DNA from: Peptostreptococcaceae bacterium
Lineage (GTDB): Bacteria; Bacillota; Clostridia; Peptostreptococcales; Peptostreptococcaceae
DNA: 64,000 bases
Direction of reading: 5' to 3'
Assembly: GCA_902363255.1 (NCBI GenBank)
Contig: CABIZO010000006.1
Span: forward strand, 1-64,000
The notes beneath the pieces are model-generated. The model had not been told where the DNA came from. It ran no database searches and saw only the letters and a list, made by a program, of their open reading frames with translations. Positions 35,330-45,125 of the stretch are shown here, piece after piece; the stretch's first letter is position 1, and each line of letters opens with the position of its first letter. The position numbers and the translations under genes were made by a program.

Positions 35330-36187
35330 TTAAAATGCCCCTGAAATTTCCTTATTTTTTTCTTCTAATACTTTAATCATATTTATTACTATAGGATTAA
35401 ATAACCCTTCTACTTCTTCATCCCCATCTTTATATACTCCTATAGATACATTACCTATACCTGAATTCATTGGTAATTGTCCTAAAAGATTTAAGTTCAT
35501 ATCATCAAGGAATTTTCTATTATTTTGTCCATTAAATATTTGTATTTTTTTACCACAGTCTAGGCAAGTTATATAACTCATATTTTCAACTACACCTATA
35601 ACGTCTATATCTAACTTTTGAACCATATGAACAGCTTTGGTTACTATCATTGAAACCATATCTTGAGGTACAGTAACCATTACAATACCATTTATAGGAA
35701 TAGATTGCATCACTGTTAAAGCTACATCACCTGTTCCTGGAGGCATATCTATTATAAGGTAATCTAATTCTTCCCATAAAACATCTGTATAAAATTGTTT
35801 TACTGCATTAGAAACCATTGCTCCTCTCCAAATAACAGGTTCTTCTTCATTTTCTATTAGTAGATTTAAAGACATTACTTTTATTCCATCTGATGTTAAT
35901 GCTGGATATATAAATTGTTCTGATGCTCTAGCCCTTTGTTTATCAACGCCTAAAAGTCTTGGTATACTAGGACCTGTTATATCTGCATCTAACACCCCTA
36001 CTTTATACCCTTGTTTTGCTAAGTTTTTTGCTATTAGAGCTGATACTGTAGATTTTCCAACTCCACCTTTTCCACTCATAACACCTATAATTTTATTAAT
36101 TTTATTTAGTGGATTATTCTCCACAGAGCAACTTGATTGCTCCTTATTACAAGATCCATTTGATGGACATGAATTACAACTTGACAT
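35330..36187 (-). CDS. Mrp/NBP35-family iron-sulfur cluster carrier ATPase
   Basis: The 285-residue P-loop protein has the deviant Walker A SGKGGVGKSTVSALIA (about 38), DADITGPSIPRLLG, the Asp in YLIIDMPPGTGD (about 140), and the cluster-binding CxxC in ITCLDCGKK (about 215). The first 20 residues carry four cysteines (C4, C7, C13, C20), recalling the N-terminal ferredoxin-like motif of eukaryotic NBP35, which most bacterial Mrp lack. Its likely role is Fe-S cluster delivery. A NifU-like scaffold is encoded at 55139. The promoter holds a 12-bp-arm palindrome. Confidence 0.92.
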   Translation of the reverse strand: MSSCNSCPSNGSCNKEQSSCSVENNPLNKINKIIGVMSGKGGVGKSTVSALIAKNLAKQGYKVGVLDADITGPSIPRLLGVDKQRARASEQFIYPALTSDGIKVMSLNLLIENEEEPVIWRGAMVSNAVKQFYTDVLWEELDYLIIDMPPGTGDVALTVMQSIPINGIVMVTVPQDMVSMIVTKAVHMVQKLDIDVIGVVENMSYITCLDCGKKIQIFNGQNNRKFLDDMNLNLLGQLPMNSGIGNVSIGVYKDGDEEVEGLFNPIVINMIKVLEEKNKEISGAF

Positions 36188-36219
36188 TTCTATTCCCCCC
36201 TAATAATAGCTATATCTAC

Positions 36220-36254
36220 AAAATAAATATAGTTCTTTATATTTATTTTGTCAA
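36220..36254 (-). promoter_or_regulatory. Promoter and 12-bp-arm palindromic operator of the Mrp gene
   Basis: TTGACA (36254-36249), 17 bp, TATATT (36231-36226) on the minus strand, a near-consensus promoter. A perfect inverted repeat, AAAATAAATATA (36220-36231), 6 bp, TATATTTATTTT (36238-36249), covers the -10 and spacer. This is a strong candidate repressor site. Confidence 0.75.
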
Positions 36255-36302
36255 TGAACATAATAATAATAAGGTATATAAATAATTTCTCTTAATAAGG
36301 AT

Positions 36303-36737
36303 GTGTTAATTATAAAAAATTCAATTATTAATAAACTAAAATTATATAAAGGTAAAATTATAGAATATATAAAATTTAACCTTATAGGCACTGCCAACTT
36401 TGTGGTGGCTCAGATATTCTATTTAACTTTGTATTTTATCTTTAAAATTAATTATATAGTGGCTTATACTATTACAAGTATTTTAAGTATTACTGCCTCT
36501 TATTATTTAAATTCTAAATTTACATTTAAAGAACAAAAGTATTCTTTAAAAAAATACTTACTAAGCTTTTTAGTTTATGTATTTGAATATGCCCTAAACC
36601 TGGGAATTATATTGGCTTTTGTTAATATGTTTGGATTAAGTAAAGCTATTGCTCCTATAATAGCACCTATTTTCTCTACTATTCCAGTATTTTTCTTAAT
36701 GAGATTAGTTATAAAACATACAGATAAAAGTAATTAA
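36303..36737 (+). CDS. GtrA-family membrane protein
   Basis: This 144-residue protein has four membrane helices. The GtrA pattern FNLIGTANFVVAQIFYLTLYF (about 25-45) and SYYLNSKFTFKE are clear. Members move lipid-linked sugars or help decorate wall polymers. The start is uncertain: GTG at 36303 is only one base after AAGGA, and rarer codons a few bases on would be better spaced. No glycosyltransferase is adjacent. Confidence 0.82.
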   Translation: MLIIKNSIINKLKLYKGKIIEYIKFNLIGTANFVVAQIFYLTLYFIFKINYIVAYTITSILSITASYYLNSKFTFKEQKYSLKKYLLSFLVYVFEYALNLGIILAFVNMFGLSKAIAPIIAPIFSTIPVFFLMRLVIKHTDKSN

Positions 36738-36772
36738 ACACATTAATATTTTCTAATTATTAATGTGTTTAA
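36733..36772. terminator. Bidirectional terminator
   Basis: TTAAACACATTAATA pairs with TATTAATGTGTTTAA, overlapping the GtrA stop and next to the end of the interrupted kinase. Confidence 0.75.
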
Positions 36773-36776
36773 TCCT

Positions 36777-38663
36777 TTATATATCTGAAAATTCAACATT
36801 AACTTTGCCATATCTAGTCTCTTCATTTTTCAAAATAAATTCTTCAGTATTTTTTAATACTTGTTTAGGTATATCTACTATAAATTCACTTCCTTGGTTA
36901 ACCTCACTATTTACTTTTATACTACCTCCATGTAAAGTTATTAGTGATTTTACCAAATATAATCCAATTCCACTACCCTGTTTTTCCCCTCTTCCACTAC
37001 TCTAAACTTGTTCAAATCTCTCAAAAATATGATTAACCTTTTCTTTAGGAATCCCTATACCTTCATCTTTTACACTAATTGTAATTTTATCTTTTTTGAG
37101 ATATAAATTAACATAGATATTTCCATCTTCTTTGTTAAATTTAATTGCATTTGATAATAAATTTAGCATTATTCGCTCTATGATATCTGGATCAAACATT
37201 ACTACTTCTTTTTCTGTATCCGTATCAAAAACTAAGTGCATATTATTAAATTGTATAAATTCTACAATAGAATCACATATATCTTCTATAAAGCTTACTA
37301 TATCTGAATTTATCGGAGTAAAATTTATGAATCCTGCATCAACTCGTGTTGAATCTAATAAATTATTTATAAGCCTTACAAGTCTTAAACTATTTGTTTC
37401 CATAATGTCTGTGTATTTATAAAATTTGTTTGCATCTTCTGGTGATAATTTAGTTAAGTTTAATTTGATTAGTTGAATTGTACTTGAAATAAGATTGATT
37501 GGTGTCCTTAATTCATGAGATATGTTTGCAAAAAAATCTAACTTAAGTTGATTTTTTTCTTCTTGCATTTTTCTTTTTTCTGTTACGTCTGTTAAAATTC
37601 CTACTCTTTTTGATATTTTACCTGTAGCATTCTTTATTGGTAAAAATTTATACCAAATCCATTTTTCTTTTCCATTATCTAGTTTTGCTTTCCCTATGCC
37701 TTCATTACATTTGTCAAAATCAAATTCATGATTTATATCAAAAAAATCATTACATCCCGCTCTCTTGAAATACTCATCTAATTTATAAACATCTTTATAT
37801 AAATCATCTGGATCTACTTCAAAAACATTTTTGAATGCTGGACTAACATAAGTTGCCCTTTCTCTGTCTCTAATAATAAATACGGATTCACAGTACTTAG
37901 TTATTTCTCTAAAATTTTCTTCATTTTGCTCTAAACTTTTCTCAAAAACTAACTTATCATTGACTTCTACACTAAAACCTCTAGTCCCTATTATATTCTC
38001 ATTATTATCTATTATGGGCCATATAGTTGATTCTAAATATAGATTATTACCATCTTTTTGGGTTAATGTTTGATAGAAAGTTTTCACACTTCTATTTGAT
38101 ATTACATAACTTTCTTCTTCCCTAAATTTTATAACTTCAGATTCTTTCCATAAGTCTAGATCTTTTTTCCCTAAAGTCAATTTTTTATTACCTGATTTTG
38201 ACTTATTATCATAATCTTCATATGCATCAATATATACTCCATTCAAATCCTTTGACCAATTATATACTTTTAATTTTTCATCTTCATGATTTACATTGTA
38301 CTCAATTGAATATACTAACATAAAATAATCTTCTAAGTAGTACATATCTATTAATATATTTTTAGTATTTAATTCATCAGTATATTCTATTCTTTTATGA
38401 CCATTTTCTATTACATGTTTTACAAATTGATCAAATTCATCTCCCTTAAATCTTCCTTTTATCCAATTATTTATTATTAATTCTGTTGCTTCCTTATTAA
38501 ATACATTATTTTTTGTCAGTAATTTTATTTTTTTTTCAAATTCTTTATTTTGTTCTAGAACCTCTATGCCAATATATTTATTATGATTATCTTTTTTACA
38601 ATTTATTATTAAGTAGGCTATTTTGCTATTTCTTATTATACTTTCATAAATTTGCTTTTTCAT
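36777..38663 (-). pseudogene. PAS-domain sensor histidine kinase interrupted by an in-frame TAG
   Basis: The frame from 38663 encodes two PAS-like regions (about 100-240 and 255-365, WKESEVIKF and VFIIRDRERATYVSPAF), the phosphoacceptor box FFANISHELRTPINLI (about 379) and the HATPase N and G1 boxes (MLNLLSNAIKFN, DEGIGIPKEK). It then meets TAG at 37004-37002 after FERFEQV. The same frame goes on as SSGRGEKQGSGIGLYLVKS, the missing G2 box, and LHGGSIKVNSEVNQGSEF, ending at 36777. Loss of the G2 box should abolish ATP binding. It has no membrane segment and no adjacent response regulator. Confidence 0.88.
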
Positions 38664-38813
38664 AATAAAACCCCTTATTTTTAATTATCTATTTAATTAC
38701 TATAGATTTTGACATTCATTATTATTTTAATTATATCACTTATTTTCCATTTTTTTCCTCATTTTTTAAATTAAAAAATTATTTTTTTATTATATGTATA
38801 TACGAACCTATGT

Positions 38814-38842
38814 TTGTCCATAATTTTACTAATATTTACAAT
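38814..38842 (+). promoter_or_regulatory. Promoter of ssb
   Basis: TTGTCC, 17 bp, TACAAT, ending 23 bp before the start codon. Confidence 0.5.
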
Positions 38843-38865
38843 ACTTTTATATTTGGAGGTTTTTA

Positions 38866-39282
38866 ATGAACAAGGTCTTATTATTAGGAAGATTATGTAA
38901 TTATCCAGAATTAAAATATGTAGGTGAAAGAAATATAGCTATAACTAAATTTACTTTAGCAGTTAATAGAAATTATAAAAACACTCAAGGTGAGTATGAT
39001 ACTGATTTTATTGATTGCGAGTGTTTAGGTAAGAGAGCAGAGGTTTTCTGTCAATATCTATCTAAAGGTGAATTAGTTAATATTGATGGAACATTAAGAG
39101 TAAATAAATACACTAATGAAAATGGCGAAAATAGAGTTAAAGTTATCGTTCATGTAAATAGTATTAACTTTATTCCATCTAATAAGAAAAAATCTTCCAC
39201 TAATAATACTTTTAATAGTGAAGAAGTATTTACTGATGAAGTTTTTGATGGTGATCTATGCGAAAGTGAAATTCCATTTTAA
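38866..39282 (+). CDS. ssb: Single-stranded DNA-binding protein
   Basis: The 138-residue protein has an OB-fold with MNKVLLLGRLCNYPELKY, TKFTLAVNR, DFIDCECLGKRAE and the C-terminal acidic tip SEIPF that docks partner proteins. It stands alone rather than between rpsF and rpsR, so it may be a second SSB rather than the replication one. The ribosome site is TTGGAGG. Confidence 0.94.
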   Translation: MNKVLLLGRLCNYPELKYVGERNIAITKFTLAVNRNYKNTQGEYDTDFIDCECLGKRAEVFCQYLSKGELVNIDGTLRVNKYTNENGENRVKVIVHVNSINFIPSNKKKSSTNNTFNSEEVFTDEVFDGDLCESEIPF

Positions 39283-39285
39283 TAT

Positions 39286-39323
39286 AAAAATGTGTAGATT
39301 AAATTCATAATCTACACATTTTT
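39286..39323. terminator. Bidirectional terminator
   Basis: A 16-bp perfect stem, AAAAATGTGTAGATTA with its complement, ends both ssb and the glycogen operon. Confidence 0.9.
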
Positions 39324-39330
39324 ATTATAT

Positions 39331-41220
39331 TTATTTTGACTCTTCATTTTGAATATTTTTCATTTTAAATATCATAAATGACTTTGGCTCAATATCCACT
39401 TCAAATTTTCCATTTTCTTTTTCCAAGGTTACTCCATAGTCTCCAGGGGTATATTTAACTCCAATTTCATCTAATAAATCATAGTCTAAATCAAAATCTA
39501 TACACTTATAATCATCACTTCTATTTATGACTATTAAACAACTTTCATCTTCTGAGTCAATATATCTCTCATATGCAAATACGTCATCATCCATAGTATA
39601 AATAAAATTAGTTTCTCCTTTCAATAAAGATTTCACTCTATGTCTAGTTTGAATAGAATTTCTATAAAAATCTAGCATATCATTGTCTTCATTTTTCCAA
39701 GGATAAGTTCTTCTATTATCTGGGTCTTTCTCTCCTTCAAGTCCTGCTTCATCACCATAATAAATATACGGAACTCCCTCAAAAGTCATTTGAGCTAATA
39801 CAGCAAGTTTTACCATATCTTTATCATTATTTAGCTCTGTTTTTATTCTTCTTACATCATGAGTACCTAATAAGTTTAGATTCGATTTAAAAGCATCTGG
39901 TGGATAATTTTCTTTTATTTCCATATATATATCATTAAGTTCATAGGATGCTATTTCTCCTTTTAAGAAAGATAATACCCCTTTTCTAAACGGATATCCC
40001 ATAGCTGAATCCAGCTGTTTCCCTAAAAGATATTTTCTTCTTTCTCCGTAACTTATTTTATTAGAAGCATCTTCCCATACTTCTCCAATTAAAACGGAAT
40101 CGATTTCGGAATTTTTTAATCCCTTCTTAAATTCAGTTACAAATTTGTCTGGTAACTCATCTACTACATCTAGTCTCCATCCTTTGACTCCCATTTTTGT
40201 CCATTTGTTTAAAACACTTTCTTCATCTTTAATTATGTAGTCTATATATGAAGGTTCTAATTCATCCACATTTGGTAAGTCTTTAATCCCCCACCAGCAT
40301 TTATAACCAACATCAGAATCGTCAAAAGTATACCAATTTCTGTATGGAGAATCTTCATTATTATAAGCACCTTTACTATCATAATTATTAAACTTATTAA
40401 AGTAGATACTATCAGCTCCTGTATGGCTGAACACTCCGTCAAGTATTATCGATATTCCCTTTGCATTAGCTTTTTCAATTAATTCTTTAAATATTTCTTC
40501 ATCTCCAAACATTGGATCAATCTTCTTATAATCCCCTGTATTATATTTGTGATTACTAGAAGATTCAAAAACTGGACTCAAATATATAATACTTACTCCT
40601 AGTTTCTTAAGGTATCCTAATTTATTAATAATTCCCTTAAGATTACCACCATAGAAATCCCATCTTATGATATCTCCATTTTCATCCTTTATGTACATAG
40701 GATCATCTTCCCAATTCGCATATATAAAGCTATTCTTTTTAGGATTACTTGGCTTACCTGTTCTATTACCATTATTAAATCGATCTACAAATATATGATA
40801 TAAAATACCTTCTTTGAACCAATCTGGAGATTTGCTCTCTTCATAAACTGTCAATTGGTATTTATTTAAGTTTTCAAAATTATATTCACAAGTCTCACCA
40901 TTTTGTTTTACTTTTCCATAGAATATCTTTTGATTATATCCATCTCTAGCAACTTCTATTTCGAAGTAATAATAATATACAGCTGGAGTTAATAATGGAT
41001 CTATTTTGCACTCATATACATTATCGTCTGTTTTGTTTAATTGAATTCTTCTTACCTCTTCACTATTTAAGTTTTCATCTTCTTTCGTTATTATTAAATA
41101 AATACTGTATACTTCTTGATTAACAATAACCTTAATATCAGCTCCTTGATTAACCTTTAAAGCCCCAAAAGGAGCTTTAAAGTATTCATTCCAGGAGTTA
41201 AATGATATTGTTTTGCACAT
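39331..41220 (-). CDS. GH13 alpha-glucosidase (neopullulanase/cyclomaltodextrinase-like)
   Basis: The 629-residue protein has an N-terminal carbohydrate-binding-like domain (about 10-120). A TIM barrel holds the four GH13 regions: DGVFSHTG, GWRLDVVDE (nucleophile Asp), LIGEVWE (acid Glu) and LLGTHDVRR (third Asp). A C-terminal beta domain follows. It would hydrolyse alpha-1,4 or 1,6 links in stored glycogen or limit dextrins. No signal peptide is seen, so it acts in the cytoplasm. The ATG at 41220 follows AAAGGGTG and overlaps the end of glgP by 23 bases. Confidence 0.9.
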   Translation of the reverse strand: MCKTISFNSWNEYFKAPFGALKVNQGADIKVIVNQEVYSIYLIITKEDENLNSEEVRRIQLNKTDDNVYECKIDPLLTPAVYYYYFEIEVARDGYNQKIFYGKVKQNGETCEYNFENLNKYQLTVYEESKSPDWFKEGILYHIFVDRFNNGNRTGKPSNPKKNSFIYANWEDDPMYIKDENGDIIRWDFYGGNLKGIINKLGYLKKLGVSIIYLSPVFESSSNHKYNTGDYKKIDPMFGDEEIFKELIEKANAKGISIILDGVFSHTGADSIYFNKFNNYDSKGAYNNEDSPYRNWYTFDDSDVGYKCWWGIKDLPNVDELEPSYIDYIIKDEESVLNKWTKMGVKGWRLDVVDELPDKFVTEFKKGLKNSEIDSVLIGEVWEDASNKISYGERRKYLLGKQLDSAMGYPFRKGVLSFLKGEIASYELNDIYMEIKENYPPDAFKSNLNLLGTHDVRRIKTELNNDKDMVKLAVLAQMTFEGVPYIYYGDEAGLEGEKDPDNRRTYPWKNEDNDMLDFYRNSIQTRHRVKSLLKGETNFIYTMDDDVFAYERYIDSEDESCLIVINRSDDYKCIDFDLDYDLLDEIGVKYTPGDYGVTLEKENGKFEVDIEPKSFMIFKMKNIQNEESK

Positions 41221-43654
41221 TCTCATCACACCCTTTAAACCAAATATCTTCAATATATTCATTAATAGTTCTATCACTAGAGAATATTCCTGAGTTTGCA
41301 ATATTTATAAGAGACATTTTATTCCACTTAATTTTATCTTTGTAAAGATTACTTATTCTTTGCTGTGCTTCTGCATATTCATCAATATCCCTAAGAACAA
41401 AATATTCATCATTATAAGTTATTAATGCATCATATATTTCTCTCCCTTCTTTACCCAAGCCAGGTATAAATCCATTAACTAAATCATCAACAACTCGTCT
41501 TAGCCATTTATTAGAATGATATAAGTCTTTAGCAGAATATCCACCATATTTATTGTAATCTAATACTTGTTTAGCACTAAGTCCAAATAAAAACATATTT
41601 TCTTTACCTACTTGTTGGCATATTTCAACATTAGCTCCATCTAGCGTTGCTAGTGTTAAAGCTCCATTCATCATAAACTTCATATTACTAGTTCCTGATG
41701 CTTCCTTTGTAGTAGTTGATATTTGTTCACTTACATTTGCCGCTGGAATAATTTTTTCAGCTAGCGATACACCATAATTTTCTATAAATACAACTTTGAT
41801 TTTGTCTTTCACTCTAGGGTCATTATTTACTAAATCAGCAACACAATTTATAAGCTTTATTATACATTTTGCCAAATAATACCCAGGTGCTGCCTTTGCT
41901 CCAAATATAAACGTTCGTGGTTGAATATCTAATTCAAGATCTGTATTATCTAGTATTTCATGATATAAACAAAGAACGTGTAAAATATTCATAAGTTGCC
42001 TTTTGTAGGCATGAAGCCTTTTAACTTGAACATCAAATATAGAGTTAGGGTCAACTACTATATTATTATTTTCTTTTATATATTTAGCCAATTTTACCTT
42101 ATTATTAAATTTAATATCTTCTAGTCTATTCAATACACTTTCGTTATCCACAAATTTTTCTAATTCCTTTAAATGGGACATATCTTTTATCCACTTATTA
42201 CCAATAAGTTCTGTTATTAAATCAGCTAATTCTGGATTTGAGCTTATAAGCCATCTTCTATGAGCAATACCATTTGTTTTATTATTAAATTTATATGGTT
42301 CTTCTTCATAAAAATCTTTTAATACTTCTTGTTTTAATAGTTTTGTATGAAGCTCTGCTACTCCATTTACACTATAACTTGATACTATACATAAATTAGC
42401 CATTCTAATTTCGCCATCATACATAATAGCCATTCTCTTTACTTTATCTTCGCTATAACCTTTACTTCTTAAATCATCTACATATCTTCTATTGATTTCA
42501 GCTATTATCATATACATTCTTGGCAGAAGTTTTTTCATTATACCTTCTGACCATCTTTCCAATGCTTCACTTAGTATTGTATGATTTGTATAAGACATTA
42601 CTCTTGTAGTTATATCCCATGACTCATCCCAAGATAATCCTTCTTCATCCAATAAAATTCTCATCATCTCTGGAATACATAAAGCCGGATGAGTATCATT
42701 TATATGGATAGCTATTTTATGCGGTAAGTCTTGTGGCTTAATTTTATATCTTCTGCATTTTCTAAATATATCTTGTATACCTGCACTAACGAAGAAATAT
42801 TCTTGTTTTAATCTTAATAGCTTTCCTGCATAGTTTGAATCATTTGGATATAATGTTTGAGAAATTTCTTCTGCATAGTATTTATATTTTAATGCATCTT
42901 CATAACTAGCTGGTTGATTTATGGCATACAAAGATGATTTTCCAAAATCTCTAGTTGGTATTTCACTTTTCCATATTCTAAGTGTATTTATACATTCATT
43001 TCTATACCCTATTATAGGTATATCATAAGGCATCGCCATCACAGGAATGTAATCTTTGTGGATAACTTTGAGATTCCCTTCCTCATCTTCTTCCGTATCA
43101 ATTTTTCCTTCATATTTTATAAGTAATGCTCTATTAGGTCTAACTGTTTCCCATGGATAAGAACTATTTATAAGCCAGTTATCTGGAACTTCAACTTGAG
43201 AATTGTTAACAAATTTTTGTTCAAATAATCCATACTTATATCTTATTCCATATCCATGCCCACTGATACCAACAGATGCCATTGAATCAAGAAAACACGC
43301 TGCTAATCTACCCAAACCCCCATTACCTAGAGCGGGATCTGGCTCTGACTCAACTATATCATCTAAATCTATTCCTAGTTCATATAAACCTTGTCTTACA
43401 GTTTCTTCAAAACCAAGATTTAGTAAATTAGACTTTAATTGTCTCCCCAATAAAAATTCTATCGAAAAGTAAAATACTGCTTTTTCTTGATATATTCTGC
43501 AACCTTCCCAATCCCTTGAAATCATATCCTTTATAACGCAACACAATACGTTGAAAAGTTCTTCATTACTTGCTTCTTCAAGAGTTTGAGTATATAAGTT
43601 ATTCATTTTTCTCCTGAAATATTCTTTAAAACGCTTTTTATTTATTGTAATCAT
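41198..43654 (-). CDS. glgP: Glycogen/starch phosphorylase
   Basis: The 818-residue protein carries EPDPALGNGGLGRLAACFLDS, IHINDTHPALCIPEMMR and the PLP-lysine region EASGTSNMKFMMNGALTLATLDGAN (about 665; quoted here across two motifs). It releases glucose-1-phosphate from glycogen. Length is normal for the family. Start at 43654 with AGGGGCG upstream, 12 bases after glgA ends. Confidence 0.96.
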   Translation of the reverse strand: MITINKKRFKEYFRRKMNNLYTQTLEEASNEELFNVLCCVIKDMISRDWEGCRIYQEKAVFYFSIEFLLGRQLKSNLLNLGFEETVRQGLYELGIDLDDIVESEPDPALGNGGLGRLAACFLDSMASVGISGHGYGIRYKYGLFEQKFVNNSQVEVPDNWLINSSYPWETVRPNRALLIKYEGKIDTEEDEEGNLKVIHKDYIPVMAMPYDIPIIGYRNECINTLRIWKSEIPTRDFGKSSLYAINQPASYEDALKYKYYAEEISQTLYPNDSNYAGKLLRLKQEYFFVSAGIQDIFRKCRRYKIKPQDLPHKIAIHINDTHPALCIPEMMRILLDEEGLSWDESWDITTRVMSYTNHTILSEALERWSEGIMKKLLPRMYMIIAEINRRYVDDLRSKGYSEDKVKRMAIMYDGEIRMANLCIVSSYSVNGVAELHTKLLKQEVLKDFYEEEPYKFNNKTNGIAHRRWLISSNPELADLITELIGNKWIKDMSHLKELEKFVDNESVLNRLEDIKFNNKVKLAKYIKENNNIVVDPNSIFDVQVKRLHAYKRQLMNILHVLCLYHEILDNTDLELDIQPRTFIFGAKAAPGYYLAKCIIKLINCVADLVNNDPRVKDKIKVVFIENYGVSLAEKIIPAANVSEQISTTTKEASGTSNMKFMMNGALTLATLDGANVEICQQVGKENMFLFGLSAKQVLDYNKYGGYSAKDLYHSNKWLRRVVDDLVNGFIPGLGKEGREIYDALITYNDEYFVLRDIDEYAEAQQRISNLYKDKIKWNKMSLINIANSGIFSSDRTINEYIEDIWFKGCDENVQNNII

Positions 43655-43666
43655 TAACTCGCCCCT

Positions 43667-45106
43667 TTAGCTTATTAAGCCATTAAAAATTCTTATATAG
43701 TCTTGAGCTGATTTCTTCCAACTATTATCTGTGTTCATTGCATTTATTATTAGACTATTCCAAATCTTTTTATCTTGATACAATCTAATTGCTTTTTGTA
43801 GGGTAAAAAACATTTCATGAGCATTATAATTAGCAAAACTAAATCCATTACCTTCTCCTGTATACTTGTTGTAAGGAGTTACTGTATCTTTAAGCCCGCC
43901 TGTTTCTCTTACTATTGGAATCGCACCATATCTCATTGCAAGCATTTGTCCTATTCCACAAGGTTCATATAAAGATGGCATTAGGAAAATATCACATGCA
44001 GCATAGATTTGTTGTGCAAAAGCGCTGTCAAAAGTAATTCTTGCAGATAGTTTATTACTAAAATTCGAATTATAGTAATTAAACATAGACTGATATTGAT
44101 GCTCTCCTGTTCCTAGTACTACCATTTGTAAATTTTCCCTCATTATTTCAGGCATCATATAATTAATCAAGTCTAACCCTTTTTGTGAAGTTAACCTAGA
44201 TACAATACCAACTAAAGGAATATTTGGATTAACTTCTAATCCTAGGATTTCTTGCAATTTTATTTTATTTTCTACTTTTTTATGAATACAATTAGCATCA
44301 AATTTTTCAAATATTGCTTTATCTGTAGCCGGGTCATTTAAATCATAGTCTATACCATTTAAAATTCCCTCTAATTTATAAGCATTTGATTTTAAAAGAC
44401 CATCTAAACCTTCTCCATAAAAAGATGTTTGTATTTCTTCTACATAGGTTTTACTTACAGTTGTAACTTTATCAGCAAAAACAATTCCTGCCTTCATAAA
44501 ATTCACATTTCCATAAAACTCTATATCTCCATTATTAAAATAATCATAAGAAATATCAAAAACATTTCCTAGTATATCTTTATTAAATATTCCTTGATAT
44601 TGTAAGTTATGTATTGTATAAACAGTCTTTATATTCTGATATCTTTTTAAATGGGCATAATCTTCCTTCAATAATAAAGGTATCATTCCTGTATGCCAAT
44701 CATTTAAATTCATAACATCTGGATAAAAATTAAGCTTTTCCATAGATGCTAATACCGCATTACTAAAGAATGCAAATCTCTCAGGATCATCCCCATGTCC
44801 ATATATACTAGGCTGATCCGATCTCTTAAAATAAAATTCATTATCTATAAAGTAAAATGTAACTCCATCTAATTCCATAGTTTCTATTCCACAATATTGA
44901 TTTCTCCACCCTACTTTTACGCTAAATTCTGCAACTGGCTTAAATTGATCTTTTAAATATGATGGAATTGTACAATATTTTGGCATTATAACTCTTACAT
45001 CAGCCCCCTCTTTTTTTAGAGCTTTCGGAAGGGCATAGGAAACATCCCCAAGCCCTCCTGTTTTTACAAATGGCCAACATTCTGCCGTTACATAAAGTAC
45101 CTTCAT
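43667..45106 (-). CDS. glgA: Glycogen synthase
   Basis: This 479-residue GT5 enzyme begins MKVLYVTAECWPFVKTGGLGDV, where KTGGL binds ADP-glucose. It has LNDWHTGMIPLLL, VSRLTSQKGLDL and a C-terminal PSLYEPCGIGQM with the catalytic Glu. It adds glucose from ADP-glucose to glycogen. It sits between glgD (19 bases upstream) and glgP. Confidence 0.97.
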   Translation of the reverse strand: MKVLYVTAECWPFVKTGGLGDVSYALPKALKKEGADVRVIMPKYCTIPSYLKDQFKPVAEFSVKVGWRNQYCGIETMELDGVTFYFIDNEFYFKRSDQPSIYGHGDDPERFAFFSNAVLASMEKLNFYPDVMNLNDWHTGMIPLLLKEDYAHLKRYQNIKTVYTIHNLQYQGIFNKDILGNVFDISYDYFNNGDIEFYGNVNFMKAGIVFADKVTTVSKTYVEEIQTSFYGEGLDGLLKSNAYKLEGILNGIDYDLNDPATDKAIFEKFDANCIHKKVENKIKLQEILGLEVNPNIPLVGIVSRLTSQKGLDLINYMMPEIMRENLQMVVLGTGEHQYQSMFNYYNSNFSNKLSARITFDSAFAQQIYAACDIFLMPSLYEPCGIGQMLAMRYGAIPIVRETGGLKDTVTPYNKYTGEGNGFSFANYNAHEMFFTLQKAIRLYQDKKIWNSLIINAMNTDNSWKKSAQDYIRIFNGLIS

Positions 45107-45125
45107 TTTTTTCCCCCTTCTATTT

